Shown here: one piece after another, positions 23,086 through 33,479 of the stretch
Layout of the letters: each line of letters begins with the position of its first letter
How positions within the stretch are numbered: position 1 is the stretch's first letter
From: Salminus brasiliensis
Taxonomy: Eukaryota > Chordata > Actinopteri > Characiformes > Bryconidae
Length of the DNA stretch: 64,000 nucleotides
NCBI RefSeq assembly: GCF_030463535.1
Contig: NC_132891.1
Span: forward strand, 4,810,318 to 4,874,317
Direction of reading: 5' to 3'
The notes under the pieces: generated by a model
Seen by the model: only the letters and a program-made list of their open reading frames with translations
What the model was told of the DNA's origin: nothing
The model's database searches: none
Position numbers and translations under genes: made by a program

Positions 23086-23711
23086 CATTGTCAGAACAGC
23101 AATGCTCTTTGTAGGAAAACCAAAGAAAAACACCACTAGCCTACAACCTACAATCTACAACCAACAATCACTGAAATGCACTTTACATAACCTCTTGAAC
23201 CCTACGGTTGTTATTCAGTAATTATTCCCAATGCAGAAACTATTGGAACTATTCTTTGGTTGAGCATATCTCGTGGAGTCCCACAGAGTTCTATTTTAGG
23301 GCCTATGACGTTTATGTTTTTGTAATGTATTTTTGTAATTATCATAACTGTTATTCTTGCTTACATACTACAATAAGACATACTATTAAAAATACATATA
23401 GCCTTTATAATTAATACACTATGACTATTAGAGACATTGAGACTATTGGAACAAGGCTTCATGATTAAGCCATAAATGTGTTGATGGTGTTTGCTGCTAG
23501 TGTTATTATATGTGATAATAATACTAATAGTGGGCAAAGTAGGTGTGCATTTAGATTTTTATGCCCAGAATGAAGACATTGTTTGAGGGCAGGTGTGGTC
23601 TAAAGGTCTCTTGAACCGATATCTTGAACCCCAGACAGTAATTTGTGTCATATGCATTATTATATTTTATGCTATTATAATATATTATATTATATATGTG
23701 CTATTATTATA

Positions 23712-23784
<73 letters not shown>

Positions 23785-25255
23785 GGGGCAGATGTATAAC
23801 CTTATGTCTTGACAAGGTAGGAAAACCAGTGTACATGTGTAGAATATGTTCATGTGTAATTTGCCTTTATTCTTTATAGGTAGAGCAGCTGACAGATGAG
23901 CAGAAGAGTGGTATGTTACTACCCTCACTCCTTACTTCATCAGTCCATCTGTCAATCAATGGAGTGGCCGACATAGCCGGTCACACACAGTGTAATATGT
24001 CATCACTGTCAAAAAAAACAAAAAACCTTACAGGAGAAGCAAAAAGGCTTCTTGGCTTTTAAATTTGGTGCATTGTTCAGTAAAAAGACATCAAAAGTCA
24101 TTTTCAGAATTTCTATGGGTCCAATTATCACGACAGTTTGACACAATGTAAAGACCAACTGCCTTAAATATTAGAAAAATGGAAATACAAGGTTTTCTTA
24201 AAGTAGCTATGATATTGGAAGTCTGCTTTTGACCAAACCTAGACTTCAGTATGGCTACATAAACAACAGTGCACCATATACTGTTAGAAACAAGTCTATT
24301 TAACCACGTAAATGAATGTGTTTTGATTACTAGCTTGACTCGTTTAAGGCCAGTGTGTGATGATTTGGGCCTTGTCCTAAATGCAGGACTCACTGTTATC
24401 TATAAACATGGACTAAAGTACATTAGACAGCTATACACAATTCTAAGGCCTAATTTGGTCTAGTTTGGATACCGGTCACATCCCGGCTGATGGGTCACTA
24501 ATGGTATAGTGGGGAACTAGAACTAGAAGGGTTGCTTTACATGAACTGGGTGGCTAAACATGAACTGGGCCCCCTTAAATTCATAGAAATCCACACTATT
24601 ACACACGACTACTCAGCCAGTTTGTATTGCTTGCCATGTAGTTAGCAGCAGTAAACATGGGCCCTCACTAAACCACTGTGTGGCTTTAATCAAAGTGCTC
24701 TTCAGTGCAGCTCCCTCTTTGAGCTGTACTCACCCAAACCTGCTGTGCTGCAGAGTTCCGGGCGGCCTTCGACATCTTCGTGCAGGACGCTGAGGATGGC
24801 TGCATCAGCACCAAGGAGCTGGGGAAGGTGATGAGGATGCTGGGGCAGAACCCCACTCCAGAGGAGCTCCAGGAGATGATTGATGAAGTGGATGAAGACG
24901 GTAAGGACACCCCAATCAGTCCCTAGGCCGCTTACTGGCCCTCCCCTTAGTGACCCTAGAAGCTTTCTTAAGCACTGCAGGTGGTTATTCATCTTGATCA
25001 GTGGGTCTGCACTGTATTTTCCCAATCAATATAAACTTAGCCTTCTAATTGGTTTATAGTGTGAGGGACCTAATGAGACTATTAGGTGCAGAAAGGCCTA
25101 TAAGCTTTTATTGCCGCATTTTGATTGGCTGTCGCTGTTTTCTTGGTATTTTCAGTCAGAGTTAAAGTACTACAGACTGTAGTTTGTTAGCTGTTATTTT
25201 ACACCATTGATTACAGATACTATAGCTAGCTAAGAAGCTATAGCTAACTAATGTT

Positions 25256-25306
<51 letters not shown>

Positions 25307-26859
25307 AAATCCACTTCCTGCTTCTGCAAAATGGGGTTTGTTACTGTTATCAATTCTTTTATTAATGCAGAAATACAAATGATTATTTGGTAGCAGTCTA
25401 GCATATTTTGTGTAGTCCCACAGGGTTCTATTTTAGGTCTTTAAAATTGATGAGGTAGAGGTAGAGGTAGTATTTATAAGACGTTAGATTGTGAAGAGGG
25501 GCTTAAGGCATGTTCCACCTCCCAAATTGTTGTTATTTCATAACACGTCTATAATAATAAAACACTGAAAATATGACTGAAATTAAAATATCAGTTGAAT
25601 CAGTTGAATGTAGAATGTCATAATATATATACAGACATACATATATATATATATATATATTGTTTATGATTACAGTGTGTTTATAATCTTCAATGAACTT
25701 CATTTAGGCATATTTCAGTATTCTTCAACCTGCTACAATCTGCTACATTCTTATGCTAATGTTTTACCTGCATACACTAAATGGACAAAAGTATTGGGAC
25801 ACCTTCTCATTAATTGTGTCTTTAAAAATAGGTTATCCTGTTGGATTAACTGTCTCTACTGTCCAGGAAAAAAGGCTTTCTAGAGCATTGCTATGAGGAT
25901 TTAATTGCATTCAGCAACAAAAGCTTTAGTGAGGTCAGGATGAGTATATATATATATATACAGTATATATATACAGTATATGTGTAAGTAGTCCTAGCTG
26001 TTGTGCAGGTTAAGGCCCCGGATGGCCTGTGGAAAGAAGCTCCTCCTCATTCTCTCTATGTTTGTCTTCAGGATACAAAATCGCTTTCCTGAGCGTAGCA
26101 GAGAGAAGTAGGGATGTTGTTGGGATGGCAGAGGTTCTTCACAGTCGTTAGCAGCAGTTTAAAAAGAAGCAGCTGGGTTACTCCTACCACTTTGCTGAAA
26201 AGTCCTAGATAGCGGGGGGATTGGAAATGACTAAAACTAGGCAACTGGGTAAAAACTGGGTAAACAAGAAACACAGAGATTAGTGAGGTCATTTTCTGGG
26301 AGGGAAAATGCAAATGGAAATATGACATACTCCATATTTGATCACTTATCAACAGTCCTTTAACTTTATGAAGAAACATCTCTGAACATCTCTGTGTGTT
26401 TAGACTGCATCTTTAAAGGAAATGCTAAAGGTGTGCTGAATTTGTTTCCACAGGCAGTGGCACTGTGGACTTTGAAGAGTTCTTGGTCATGATGGTGAGG
26501 TGTATGAAAGATGACAGCAAAGGAAAATCCGAGGAAGAACTGGCCGAACTCTTCCGCATGTTTGATAAGTACGGCCGGCTCGTATAAACAAAGTGAGGGA
26601 ACGGCTTGGGGACCAGTTCCCCTAGATATAAGACAGCTGACGTGTGTGTATATGTGTGTGTGTGTGTGAGTAGGAATGAGGACGGATATATTGACCTGGA
26701 TGAGCTGAAGCTGATGTTAGAAGCCACGGGGGAAACCATCACCGAGGACGACATCGAGGAACTGATGAAGGATGGCGACAAGAACAACGACGGCAAAATT
26801 GACTATGACGGTAAGGGTCACATCTGGAGGTCAAAGCCTGAAGTAATGAGATTAGCTTG

Positions 26860-26902
<43 letters not shown>

Positions 26903-27395
26903 TGTGTGTGTGTGTGTGTGTGCCTGTGGGTTGTGTGTGATTACAGTGTGTGTTTACAATCTTAGAACCCGATCTCTATCTGCTACATTTTTATCCTAAT
27001 GTTGTACCTGCATACACTACGTGGAAAAAAAAGTATTGGGACACCTTCTTATTTATTGTGTCTTAAAAAAATAGGCTATCCTGCATTTATTTTTGAGGAG
27101 CATTGCTCTGAGGATTTGATTGCATTCAGCGACAAGAGCTTTAGTGAGGTCAGGATGTTATGACCTTATCCCCAACTCCACTACTCATCCCTAAAGTATT
27201 GGCTGGAGCACCATTGTGTTTGTGGACACCCCATCTAATGAATGTATTCAGCTACTTCAAGTTACTTTAAGCTCCTGTAGGTGTCCCTATACTTTAGTCC
27301 ACAATATGTAGCTAGTATGACATTATGGTGCATTGAGTTTTTTATTTTATTATATGGTTTCAGAGTTCTTGGATTTCATGAAAGGTGTGGAATAA
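21054..27395 (+). CDS. tnnc1: troponin C, slow skeletal/cardiac type
   Basis: Calcium sensor of the thin filament; with troponin I and T it switches contraction in cardiac and slow muscle. Six coding exons: 21054-21077, 23880-23910, 24754-24900, 26454-26568, 26674-26810, 27364-27395. All introns are GT-AG and the phases agree. The 161-residue product ([16 protein letters not shown]... to ...FMKGVE) has the family's exact length. EF-hand I (residues 28-40, [10 protein letters not shown]) lacks full calcium ligands, as in all cardiac TnC. Loops II (65-76, [12 protein letters not shown]), III (105-116, [12 protein letters not shown]) and IV (141-152, [12 protein letters not shown]) look functional. 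Cys35 and Cys84 are present. Residues 2, 29 and 30 are Asn, Gln and Asp, the fish-type set. Paralogue a versus b cannot be decided from the sequence alone. Confidence 0.97.
21465..21850 (+). repeat. dispersed repeat with expanded (CTG)n(ATG)n
   Basis: Aligns in the same orientation with 40138-40462: shared TCTCCATCACTGTGTTCATC, GAGTCTAGTATTATT and TCCTCCACGCTGTGCTGGCTG. The core is GAG(CTG)n(ATG)nGAG, with roughly nine to ten CTG and six ATG here but three CTG and two ATG in the other copy. Confidence 0.85.
23195..23312 (+). mobile_element. LINE reverse-transcriptase fragment
   Basis: [13 protein letters not shown] at 23274-23312 is a decayed GVPQGS motif. The preceding 80 bp resemble 6500-6590. 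Confidence 0.6.
25258..25304. repeat. (TA)n microsatellite in tnnc1 intron 3
   Basis: About 23 TA units. Shorter TA tracts follow at 25623-25661 and 25944-25980. Confidence 0.95.
25330..25440 (+). mobile_element. LINE reverse-transcriptase fragment
   Basis: [11 protein letters not shown] at 25408-25440 is a decayed copy of the RT motif seen at 6590 and 23276. Confidence 0.55.
25771..25942 (+). mobile_element. MITE fragment (family A 5' third) in tnnc1 intron 3
   Basis: Starts TACACTAAATGGACAAAAGT ATTGGGACACC and breaks off after TTAGTGAGGTCAGGATGAG, where a TA-rich tract begins. Confidence 0.85.
25990..26170. mobile_element. dispersed repeat fragment (LINE-associated type)
   Basis: The phrase GATGGCCTGTGGAAAGAAGC TCCTCCTCATTCTCTCTATG resembles a widespread fish retroelement segment; recognised from memory only. 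Lies in tnnc1 intron 3. Confidence 0.45.
26862..26941. repeat. (GT)n microsatellite in tnnc1 intron 5
   Basis: Near-continuous TG repeats 50 bp after the exon 5 donor. Confidence 0.95.
27012..27303 (+). mobile_element. MITE, internally deleted (family A) in tnnc1 intron 5
   Basis: Starts TACACTACGTGGAAAAAAAA GTATTGGGACACC and ends GGTGTCCCTATACTTTAGTCCA. The middle third is missing. It ends about 60 bp before the last coding exon. Confidence 0.8.
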
Positions 27396-27543
27396 GAGTG
27401 CTGACAGAAGACCTCGTCGGATTTCGGCTCGAGTACCTCGCACTCGGATTCAGGGGACGCCAAAAGAAATGAGGGATGTGGTTTATTTTTCTCAAACATG
27501 TCAATGGAAAGTTTATGCAATATTAATGCAATATTTATGATTG

Positions 27544-27549
27544 ATTAAA
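27544..27549 (+). terminator. tnnc1: tnnc1 polyadenylation signal ATTAAA
   Basis: ATTAAA lies 149 nt after the stop codon (27393-27395) and is followed by T/GT-rich sequence, so the 3' UTR is probably about 170 nt. Confidence 0.7.
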
Positions 27550-27559
27550 AGCCTGTTTT

Positions 27560-28175
27560 TTATATGAAATTTCTGGAATCTCTTCTATTTGTGTACATAC
27601 GGTTTGCAGCCAGAGTCTAGAGGAGTCGTGGCTTTTTTATCTCCTGCATCCAACCAGTGTAGAAAACATTTTACCTCAGGTGAAGTCGGGGCTTTTAGAT
27701 ACGCTGCCTTTATCTGGAATCTCTCAGAGATAACATCCAAGCATCCATGCCGGCCTATTTTAAAATCAAAGCTCTGTAATCCTTAAAGTTTGCCTTAACT
27801 TCACTCTGTATGTTTGTTAAAGCTTTTTTTTTTATTCCCAGAGGCCAATAGCAAAATTCTACTCACTGGGGAAATAAAACTGATGTGTAAATGTGGAATA
27901 ATGAATCGGGAGGAAAGTGCTCTGAGCTGCCTGCTCTTCTTTGCTGAACTGTGTCTCAGAAATAATTAAAATTGATTTGAGTTTGTTTTGCTCCGAGACG
28001 GAAATGTATTCAGTCTTTCATCCTGGGAGAAGTGCGCTGTTCTCTAAAACTGCACATTTTGTCTTTCTGTCTAATTTTTCACAAGAGGTTTCTGGGGAAC
28101 ACTCATATATGTGAAACTGAGAAGAGATTAAGATGTAAACAAAGTCATTCAGAGAAGTTTCCTAGCTCACATGCC
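27560..28175. other. gene-free stretch
   Basis: AT-rich with a T-run at 27823-27832. No exon recognised. Confidence 0.4.
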
Positions 28176-28515
28176 AATGTGGGGTCTGGGTGGGTAGCCC
28201 GAATGGCAGTCAGGACGTTTCGTCCTCGGATTCCACGTTGGCCCCACATATGGATGCATACCAGGGTCAGTGATGGGACTAAGAGGGATTAAACATAGGT
28301 CTGTGGGTTGTATATTGTATACAGGGCCTAGATGGGGCCCAAGGTGGGCTGTAAAAATGGGGAAGCCCATTTTGGGAAGCCCAACTGTGTCCCATTAAAA
28401 ACGCATGTACAAACCCACTCAGAGCCCATGCCTACCTCGATCCCACATGGCCCATGTTCCACGCATGTGAGCCCAACATGAGCAAGTTGGCTGGGTCCTG
28501 AGTCCAGGGCTAACA
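28176..28515. repeat. TGGGCCC-rich dispersed repeat
   Basis: Repeated GGCCCA, GCCCA and CCCATGTGGG-like words through 340 bp, with open frames on both strands caused by the composition. It resembles a known type of fish repeat with internal TGGGCC units; no terminal structure was seen. Confidence 0.5.
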
Positions 28516-28762
28516 ATGGCCCTATTTACACCTGGTAAATTTTTCTGGCTAGTATCTGGATCATATCCTGATCCATACAATATTAACCACATCTATTTAC
28601 ACTTAGTAGTGAAAGGCATCTTCACATTCAGCCTCTTGCTGTGCTGTGCTAAAGATTGTTAAATGCTTTTATGCATAATTGCAAACAGAAGTGCGCCCCC
28701 TAGTGTAATTCATCAGCATAAAATGGCTATTTTTGGTCAAATCACTTTTTTTGGTACCATCA

Positions 28763-29035
28763 ATTAACCCACCATTTATAGCGCCCCCCGACACCAGCAA
28801 TGTTCCCGAAACTAGAAGGATGAGCGCTTAATGTGTTGATATGTCTCCTCCAATACATGCAAAGCCAGCCACCATCTCCAGTATCGGCACACTCAGAGGA
28901 AAGCGCCAGGTCCCCAGCTCCACCACACCAGCTAACAGGCACCAATTGTGCTCTCTTAGACTCCGGCTAACGGTTGATGGCCATGCAGCATGGCTCAGGG
29001 GTCATAGTGGCAGCACTACTATAAGGAGCTTAAAG
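28763..29035 (-). mobile_element. tRNA-derived SINE (family 3), diverged
   Basis: Matches 19905-20271 loosely: AACCCACC at the start, CCCCCCGACACCAGCAATG, ACTCAGAGGAAAGCGCC and AATTGTGCTCTCTTAGACTC. The tRNA head is unrecognisable. Confidence 0.5.
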
Positions 29036-30412
29036 TGCTACACATTTACTAATTTATTATAAATTATTAATTTAACTTCCAAAGAGCGCATAATTAGTCC
29101 TGTTTAAATGGCTTTTGTGCCAAATATTATGTGAAACACTACACACACATGTTTTTGCTTGTACATATTATTAGTATTCTATGAAAATGTGGCTTAGACA
29201 AATAAAATATTGCAGTATTGTGATACTGCATTTTATCACCCACCCCTTTTACACTGTAACACGCCTGCTGTAGTTTCCAGGCTACACAGAATGAGGCCCA
29301 TTCCAAAGGCCCTATACTACATAGCTCTGAGCCTGTAGCAGGCGTGTGTGTGTGTGTGTGTAGTTGTATGATTAAGAGCCTGTATCTGGTTACACAATGT
29401 ATTGAGACAGGAGCTATTTATGGCTAATCCTCGCAGTGCCCATGTTTGTAGAGCTAATCTGATGACAGAAGTCACCGTCAACGGGGTCATGAACAAAGAT
29501 GAGCCGAGCTTGTTGCTTCGCCTCGGATTATGTAGGCTGCACATGCCCACGTACAAATAAACTTCTGAAAGTGAAGTCTGAGCTAATCAGACTCATTGCC
29601 CTCGCATCTGTATCTCACCATCACGCATGTCACAGCCATTCACATCAAAATACTGTAGGCCCAACCGGATCCGCCAGGACGAGGGCGACTTAACTCCCAC
29701 CAAGGACAAATAACTGACATTTATCTCATCTACGCCCCTCTTATACTGCTGTGGAGGATTACACACTTAATGACCTCGTCTGAAATGTGTAGATTGCTCT
29801 AAAACCCAAACAAAACATGAGTGAACGAGCGGCATGTGAGCACCATTTGAAATTGCCGTGTTGATGTTGCTTTAGGCTGTTGTTGCAATGCTGTAGTTAC
29901 TGTATTAGCCTACGGGGGGCAGAAGTGGACAGACCACTGGAGGCGAGGGCCCATTTTTCATTGCTGGGGGTTTTGTTTCCTGAGGTAGTTTGTGTGGTTT
30001 TATGTGGTCATAATTAATTTCAATGTGTCGTTAGAATTTAATCTTTTTTTTTTGGTACTGTGCCTTTAAGACTGGTACTGTATATGTAAATGATCTCTGT
30101 TTTGACTGGTGTCCTGCACTTACCTCGTTTAAAAAGCACTGCAAGATGAAATGAATTGTTTGAAGAAGTTCAAAAGAAATATATATGGGCCAACTGCCTG
30201 CAGCACCACCTGACCCAGAAAAACTGGATAAGAAAATTTATTAATTGATGAATGAATGAATGAGTGAATGAATGGATGAATTGGCAAATCGGTTAATAGA
30301 CTGAATAAGGGGATAAGTACATTTGGTGGATTCTGTGACATCAAAAGTCAGCTCCACAGGTGGCAAATAAAAAGAGATATAAAATAGAAATAATAAGAGT
30401 TTATTTTAAATT
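29036..30412. other. gene-free stretch
   Basis: A (GT)n tract at 29344-29361 and (TGAA)n-like words at 30248-30285. No exon recognised. Confidence 0.4.
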
Positions 30413-30990
30413 AGGTGTATATTAAGGTGTAGGTTACAGTTAGGTTTAGGTGTGGATTAAGGTGTAGGCTAAAAATGGGTTTAGGATAATGGTTAAGGTT
30501 AGGTTTAGGTGTAGATTAAGGTGTAGGTTAAGGTTAGGTTTAGGATAATAGTTAAGGTTAGATTTAGGTGTAGATTAAGGTGTAGGTTAAGGTTAGGTTT
30601 AGGTGTAGATTAAGGTGTGGGTTAAGGAATAGATTAAGGCGTAGGTTTAGGTGTAGATTAAGGTGTCAAGTCAAGTCAAGTCAAGTCATATAGTGTATAC
30701 CAAGTCAAGGTGTAGGTTAAGGTTAGGTTTAGAATAATGGTTAAGGTTAGATTTAGGTGTAGAGTAAGGTGTGGGTTAAGGTTAGGTTAAGGTTAGGGTT
30801 AGGCATAGATTAAGGTGTAGGTTAAGGTGTAGTTTGTAGTTTTTAAAGTTAGGTTTAGGTGTAAATTAGGGTTAGGTTTAGGTGTAGATTAAGGTGTGGG
30901 TTTAGAATAAGTGTTAAGGTTAGGATTAGGAGTAGATTAAGATGTAGATTAAGGTGTAGGTTTAGAATAAGGGTTAAGGTTAGGGGTGGT
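30413..30990 (+). repeat. telomere-like GGTTAGGTTTAGG minisatellite
   Basis: Irregular repeats built from GGTTAAGGTTAGG, TTTAGGTGTAGATTAAGG and TTTAGGATAATGG over about 580 bp. Perfect (TTAGGG)n is absent. A (TCAAG)n block at 30665-30687 interrupts it. Confidence 0.85.
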
Positions 30991-31130
30991 GTTGTTACTG
31001 AAAAGGCATACGTTTATTAACTGATATCATAATATGAAGCTTTTCACATTAGAGTGCTTCAGACTGAGTGTGTGTGTGTTAGTGCACTGATACATGCTGG
31101 AGTGTGCATATGCTTCAGGGAGTGTGCACG

Positions 31131-31141
31131 AGAGTGAGAGA

Positions 31142-31194
<53 letters not shown>

Positions 31195-31211
31195 GGACAG
31201 TGAGAGAGAGA
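31131..31211 (+). repeat. (AG)n tract
   Basis: About 40 AG units with few interruptions; left arm of an inverted pair with the CT tract at 31306-31409. Confidence 0.95.
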
Positions 31212-31302
31212 AAGAAAACAAAAAGGGGAGAAAAATAGGGGCGGAGAGTTGTTATGTAAGCCTTGACGGATGAGTCATTTTGCTCATCATTAAGACACAC
31301 TG

Positions 31303-31305
<3 letters not shown>

Positions 31306-31356
<51 letters not shown>

Positions 31357-31409
31357 CTCTCTCTCTCTCTCTCTGCCTCTCTCTCTCTCTCTGTCTCTCT
31401 CTCTCTCTC
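31306..31409 (+). repeat. (CT)n tract
   Basis: About 50 CT units interrupted by CTG; complementary to the AG tract 94 bp upstream. Confidence 0.95.
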
Positions 31410-31720
31410 AATTCTCGAAGAGCCTTGAGTAATCTCAGGCTGAGGCAGGGTCTACTTCATGTGACCTGATTAAGCAAGCTCCCCTCATGCTCAGCAAACA
31501 TCCGTGGATGCTTCCTGACCCCGCCAGGAGGCTGAGTGACCACACGCCAAATAAAAAATGTCTCATCTTACTAATCTTCATTTAATAAGCAGTTCATCCA
31601 AAATCCAGAAGTGACAAACCAAGAACCTCAAACACAAAAAAATGTAGCAGACCAATCAAAACAGCTGGAAAATGAGCCAATTCTAAAACCACACAACTGT
31701 TACATCACAGTCTTGACTTG

Positions 31721-32095
31721 GTATACACTATATGTCCAAACATTTATGGACACCCCTTCTAATGAATGCATTAAGCTACTGTAAGTCGCACCCATTGCTG
31801 AAACAGATACACACAGCTTGTCTAGTCCCTGTAGAGAAGTACTGCCAGTAAAATAGGACCCTCTGGAGGAATATGGGTGGGTATAACCCCCCCCCCCCCA
31901 GCATTGAGCTGTGGAGCAGTGGAAGAACTGTGATCTCTGGAATGATGGTTGGTGGTGCTCCATCCAACATCTTGACCTCACTACATCTTTTATCACTAAA
32001 TGCAATCAAATCCTCACAGCAATGCTCCTCCAAAATCTTGTAGGACGAAGATGAATGAATGAATAAGCAGGTGTCCCAAAACTCTTGTCCATAAA
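31721..32095 (-). mobile_element. MITE, both ends present (family A)
   Basis: Opens TACACTATATGTCCAAACATTT (the 3' terminus inverted) and closes AGGTGTCCCAAAACTCTTGTCCATAAAG. This copy shows the imperfect terminal inverted repeats of the family. Confidence 0.88.
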
Positions 32096-32514
32096 GAGTT
32101 AAAACCGAGCCCATTAGAGAAAGCCTTTTGATTCCCAATGGCCGAAGCAATATTACCCCACAATACACATCACCCCCGGACTTTGCTAGTTGCCATGGCG
32201 GCTGTTTTGCTAGTACCAGTGTCGGCAGATGATCAGATCAGTTTTGCCAGCTAGGAAGCTAACCCTGGAAAAGCTAGCAGGTGCTAGGCTTACAGATAAC
32301 ATAAGCTCACAGCTGCGGAAAGCTGGCCTATGAGGAGAACAGCCAACAGCCATGGCAGCACCGCAGGTATCGGCTAGAAGCTAATCACCAAGTGGTCACC
32401 TGTGCATCTCTCACTGCACTGAGAATTCAGCAACACTATCTTCTGGAATATTTACCAAAAAATTATACTGTGTGGTTACAGGCCTAAAAAGAATGCTAGG
32501 CTATGCTACACTAT

Positions 32515-32804
32515 GGGGCAGTGGTGGCTCAGCGGTTAGAGCGCCGGGATATCGATAACAGGGTTGTGGGTTTGATTCCCGGGCTCGGCAAGCTGCCACT
32601 GTTGGGCCCTTGAGCAAGGCCCTTTACCCTCTCTGCTCCCCGGGCGCTGGAGTTGGCTGCCCACCGCTCTGGGTGTGTGTGTGTGTGTGTGTGTGTGTAC
32701 TCACTGCCCCTAACACGTGTGAGTGTGTGTTCACTACCAGATGGGTTAAATGCGGAGGACACATTTCGCTGTACACTGTACAGTGACAAATACGTGCACC
32801 TTTT
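32515..32804 (+). mobile_element. tRNA-derived SINE (family 1), reference copy
   Basis: Box A region TGGCTCAGCGGTTAGAGCG at 32525-32543 and box B-like GGGTTTGATTCCC at 32568-32580, about 35 bp apart as in tRNA promoters. The body continues with GGGCCCTTGAGCAAGGCCC, CTCCCCGGGCGCTGGAGTTG, a (GT)n tract (32673-32698), GGTTAAATGCGGAGGACAC and AGTGACAAATACGTGCACC. Not a functional tRNA gene. Confidence 0.9.
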
Positions 32805-32827
32805 GCACCTTTTTTTCACTAAGCTGG

Positions 32828-32873
32828 GCCAGGTTAGGCTAGGCTAGGCTAGGCTAAGCTAAGCTAAGCTATG
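32828..32873. repeat. (AGGCT)n/(AAGCT)n microsatellite
   Basis: Alternating TTAGGCTAGGCTAGG and TAAGCTAAGC pentamers directly after the SINE. Confidence 0.9.
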
Positions 32874-33261
32874 CTGTGTGGCTACTGTTTGGCCATCTCA
32901 GTGCAGCATACCAGCCAATACCAGCCATTTTTCTTTCACAGGCCCTCTGTAAAAGGACGCTCAGTGTGTTTCATTCTGAGGTACAATAACAGGGTGGTAA
33001 ACGGGCTTGTAAAATTGCATCTGAGCATTTTTCACCCCAAACAAAGTCAGAATAATTACTATTTATGTAATATTATTTTTACTATTTACTATCTATATAA
33101 TGCATTTAATGAATATCTAAAAGAGTAACTAACCAACGCATTTATTAAATGCCTGAAATAACAGCATTATTATGAATTGTATACGCATAATTACTTAATC
33201 ATAGAATATAAAGTAAAAGAACCCCACTAGCCTAGAAAGAAGGTTTACTGACCCGAATACT

Positions 33262-33478
33262 AAGCTACTGTAAGTCCCACCCATCGCACCCAGCTTGTCT
33301 AGTCCATGTAGAGAAGTTCTGCCAATAAAATAGGACCCTCTGGAGGAATACGGGTGTTGAGCTGTGGAGCTGGGGAAGAACTGTGATCTCTGGAATGATG
33401 GTTGGTGGTGCTGGTGGTGCTATTTTGGGAGTTTGGAGTTTGGTGATCATCCAACATCCTGACCTCACTCCTCCAAAT
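33262..33478 (-). mobile_element. MITE fragment (family A)
   Basis: Contains AAGCTACTGTAAGTCCCACC, TAGAGAAGTTCTGCCAATAAA, AATAGGACCCTCTGGAG and GTGATCTCTGGAATGATGG; termini are lost and the middle is deleted. Confidence 0.8.
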
Positions 33479-33479
33479 A

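Larger units (their letters stand above)
21078..23879 (+). other. tnnc1: tnnc1 intron 1 (2.8 kb)
   Basis: Holds an (ATT)n tract (21216-21266), a dispersed repeat with (CTG)n(ATG)n (21465-21850), (GT)n at 23050-23085, a LINE RT fragment (23195-23312) and a (TA)n tract of about 65 bp at 23715-23780 that ends 100 bp before exon 2. No other exon recognised. Confidence 0.85.

Noticed and set aside
30413-30990. Interstitial telomere
   Set aside because: No uninterrupted TTAGGG repeats; the unit is irregular. Kept only as telomere-like.
31027-31469. Ser-Leu or Arg-Glu repeat proteins over the GA/CT tracts
   Set aside because: Simple-sequence translation products without splice signals.
32525-32600. 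tRNA gene
   Set aside because: Box A and box B are present, but the sequence belongs to a dispersed SINE and does not form a cloverleaf with paired acceptor ends.
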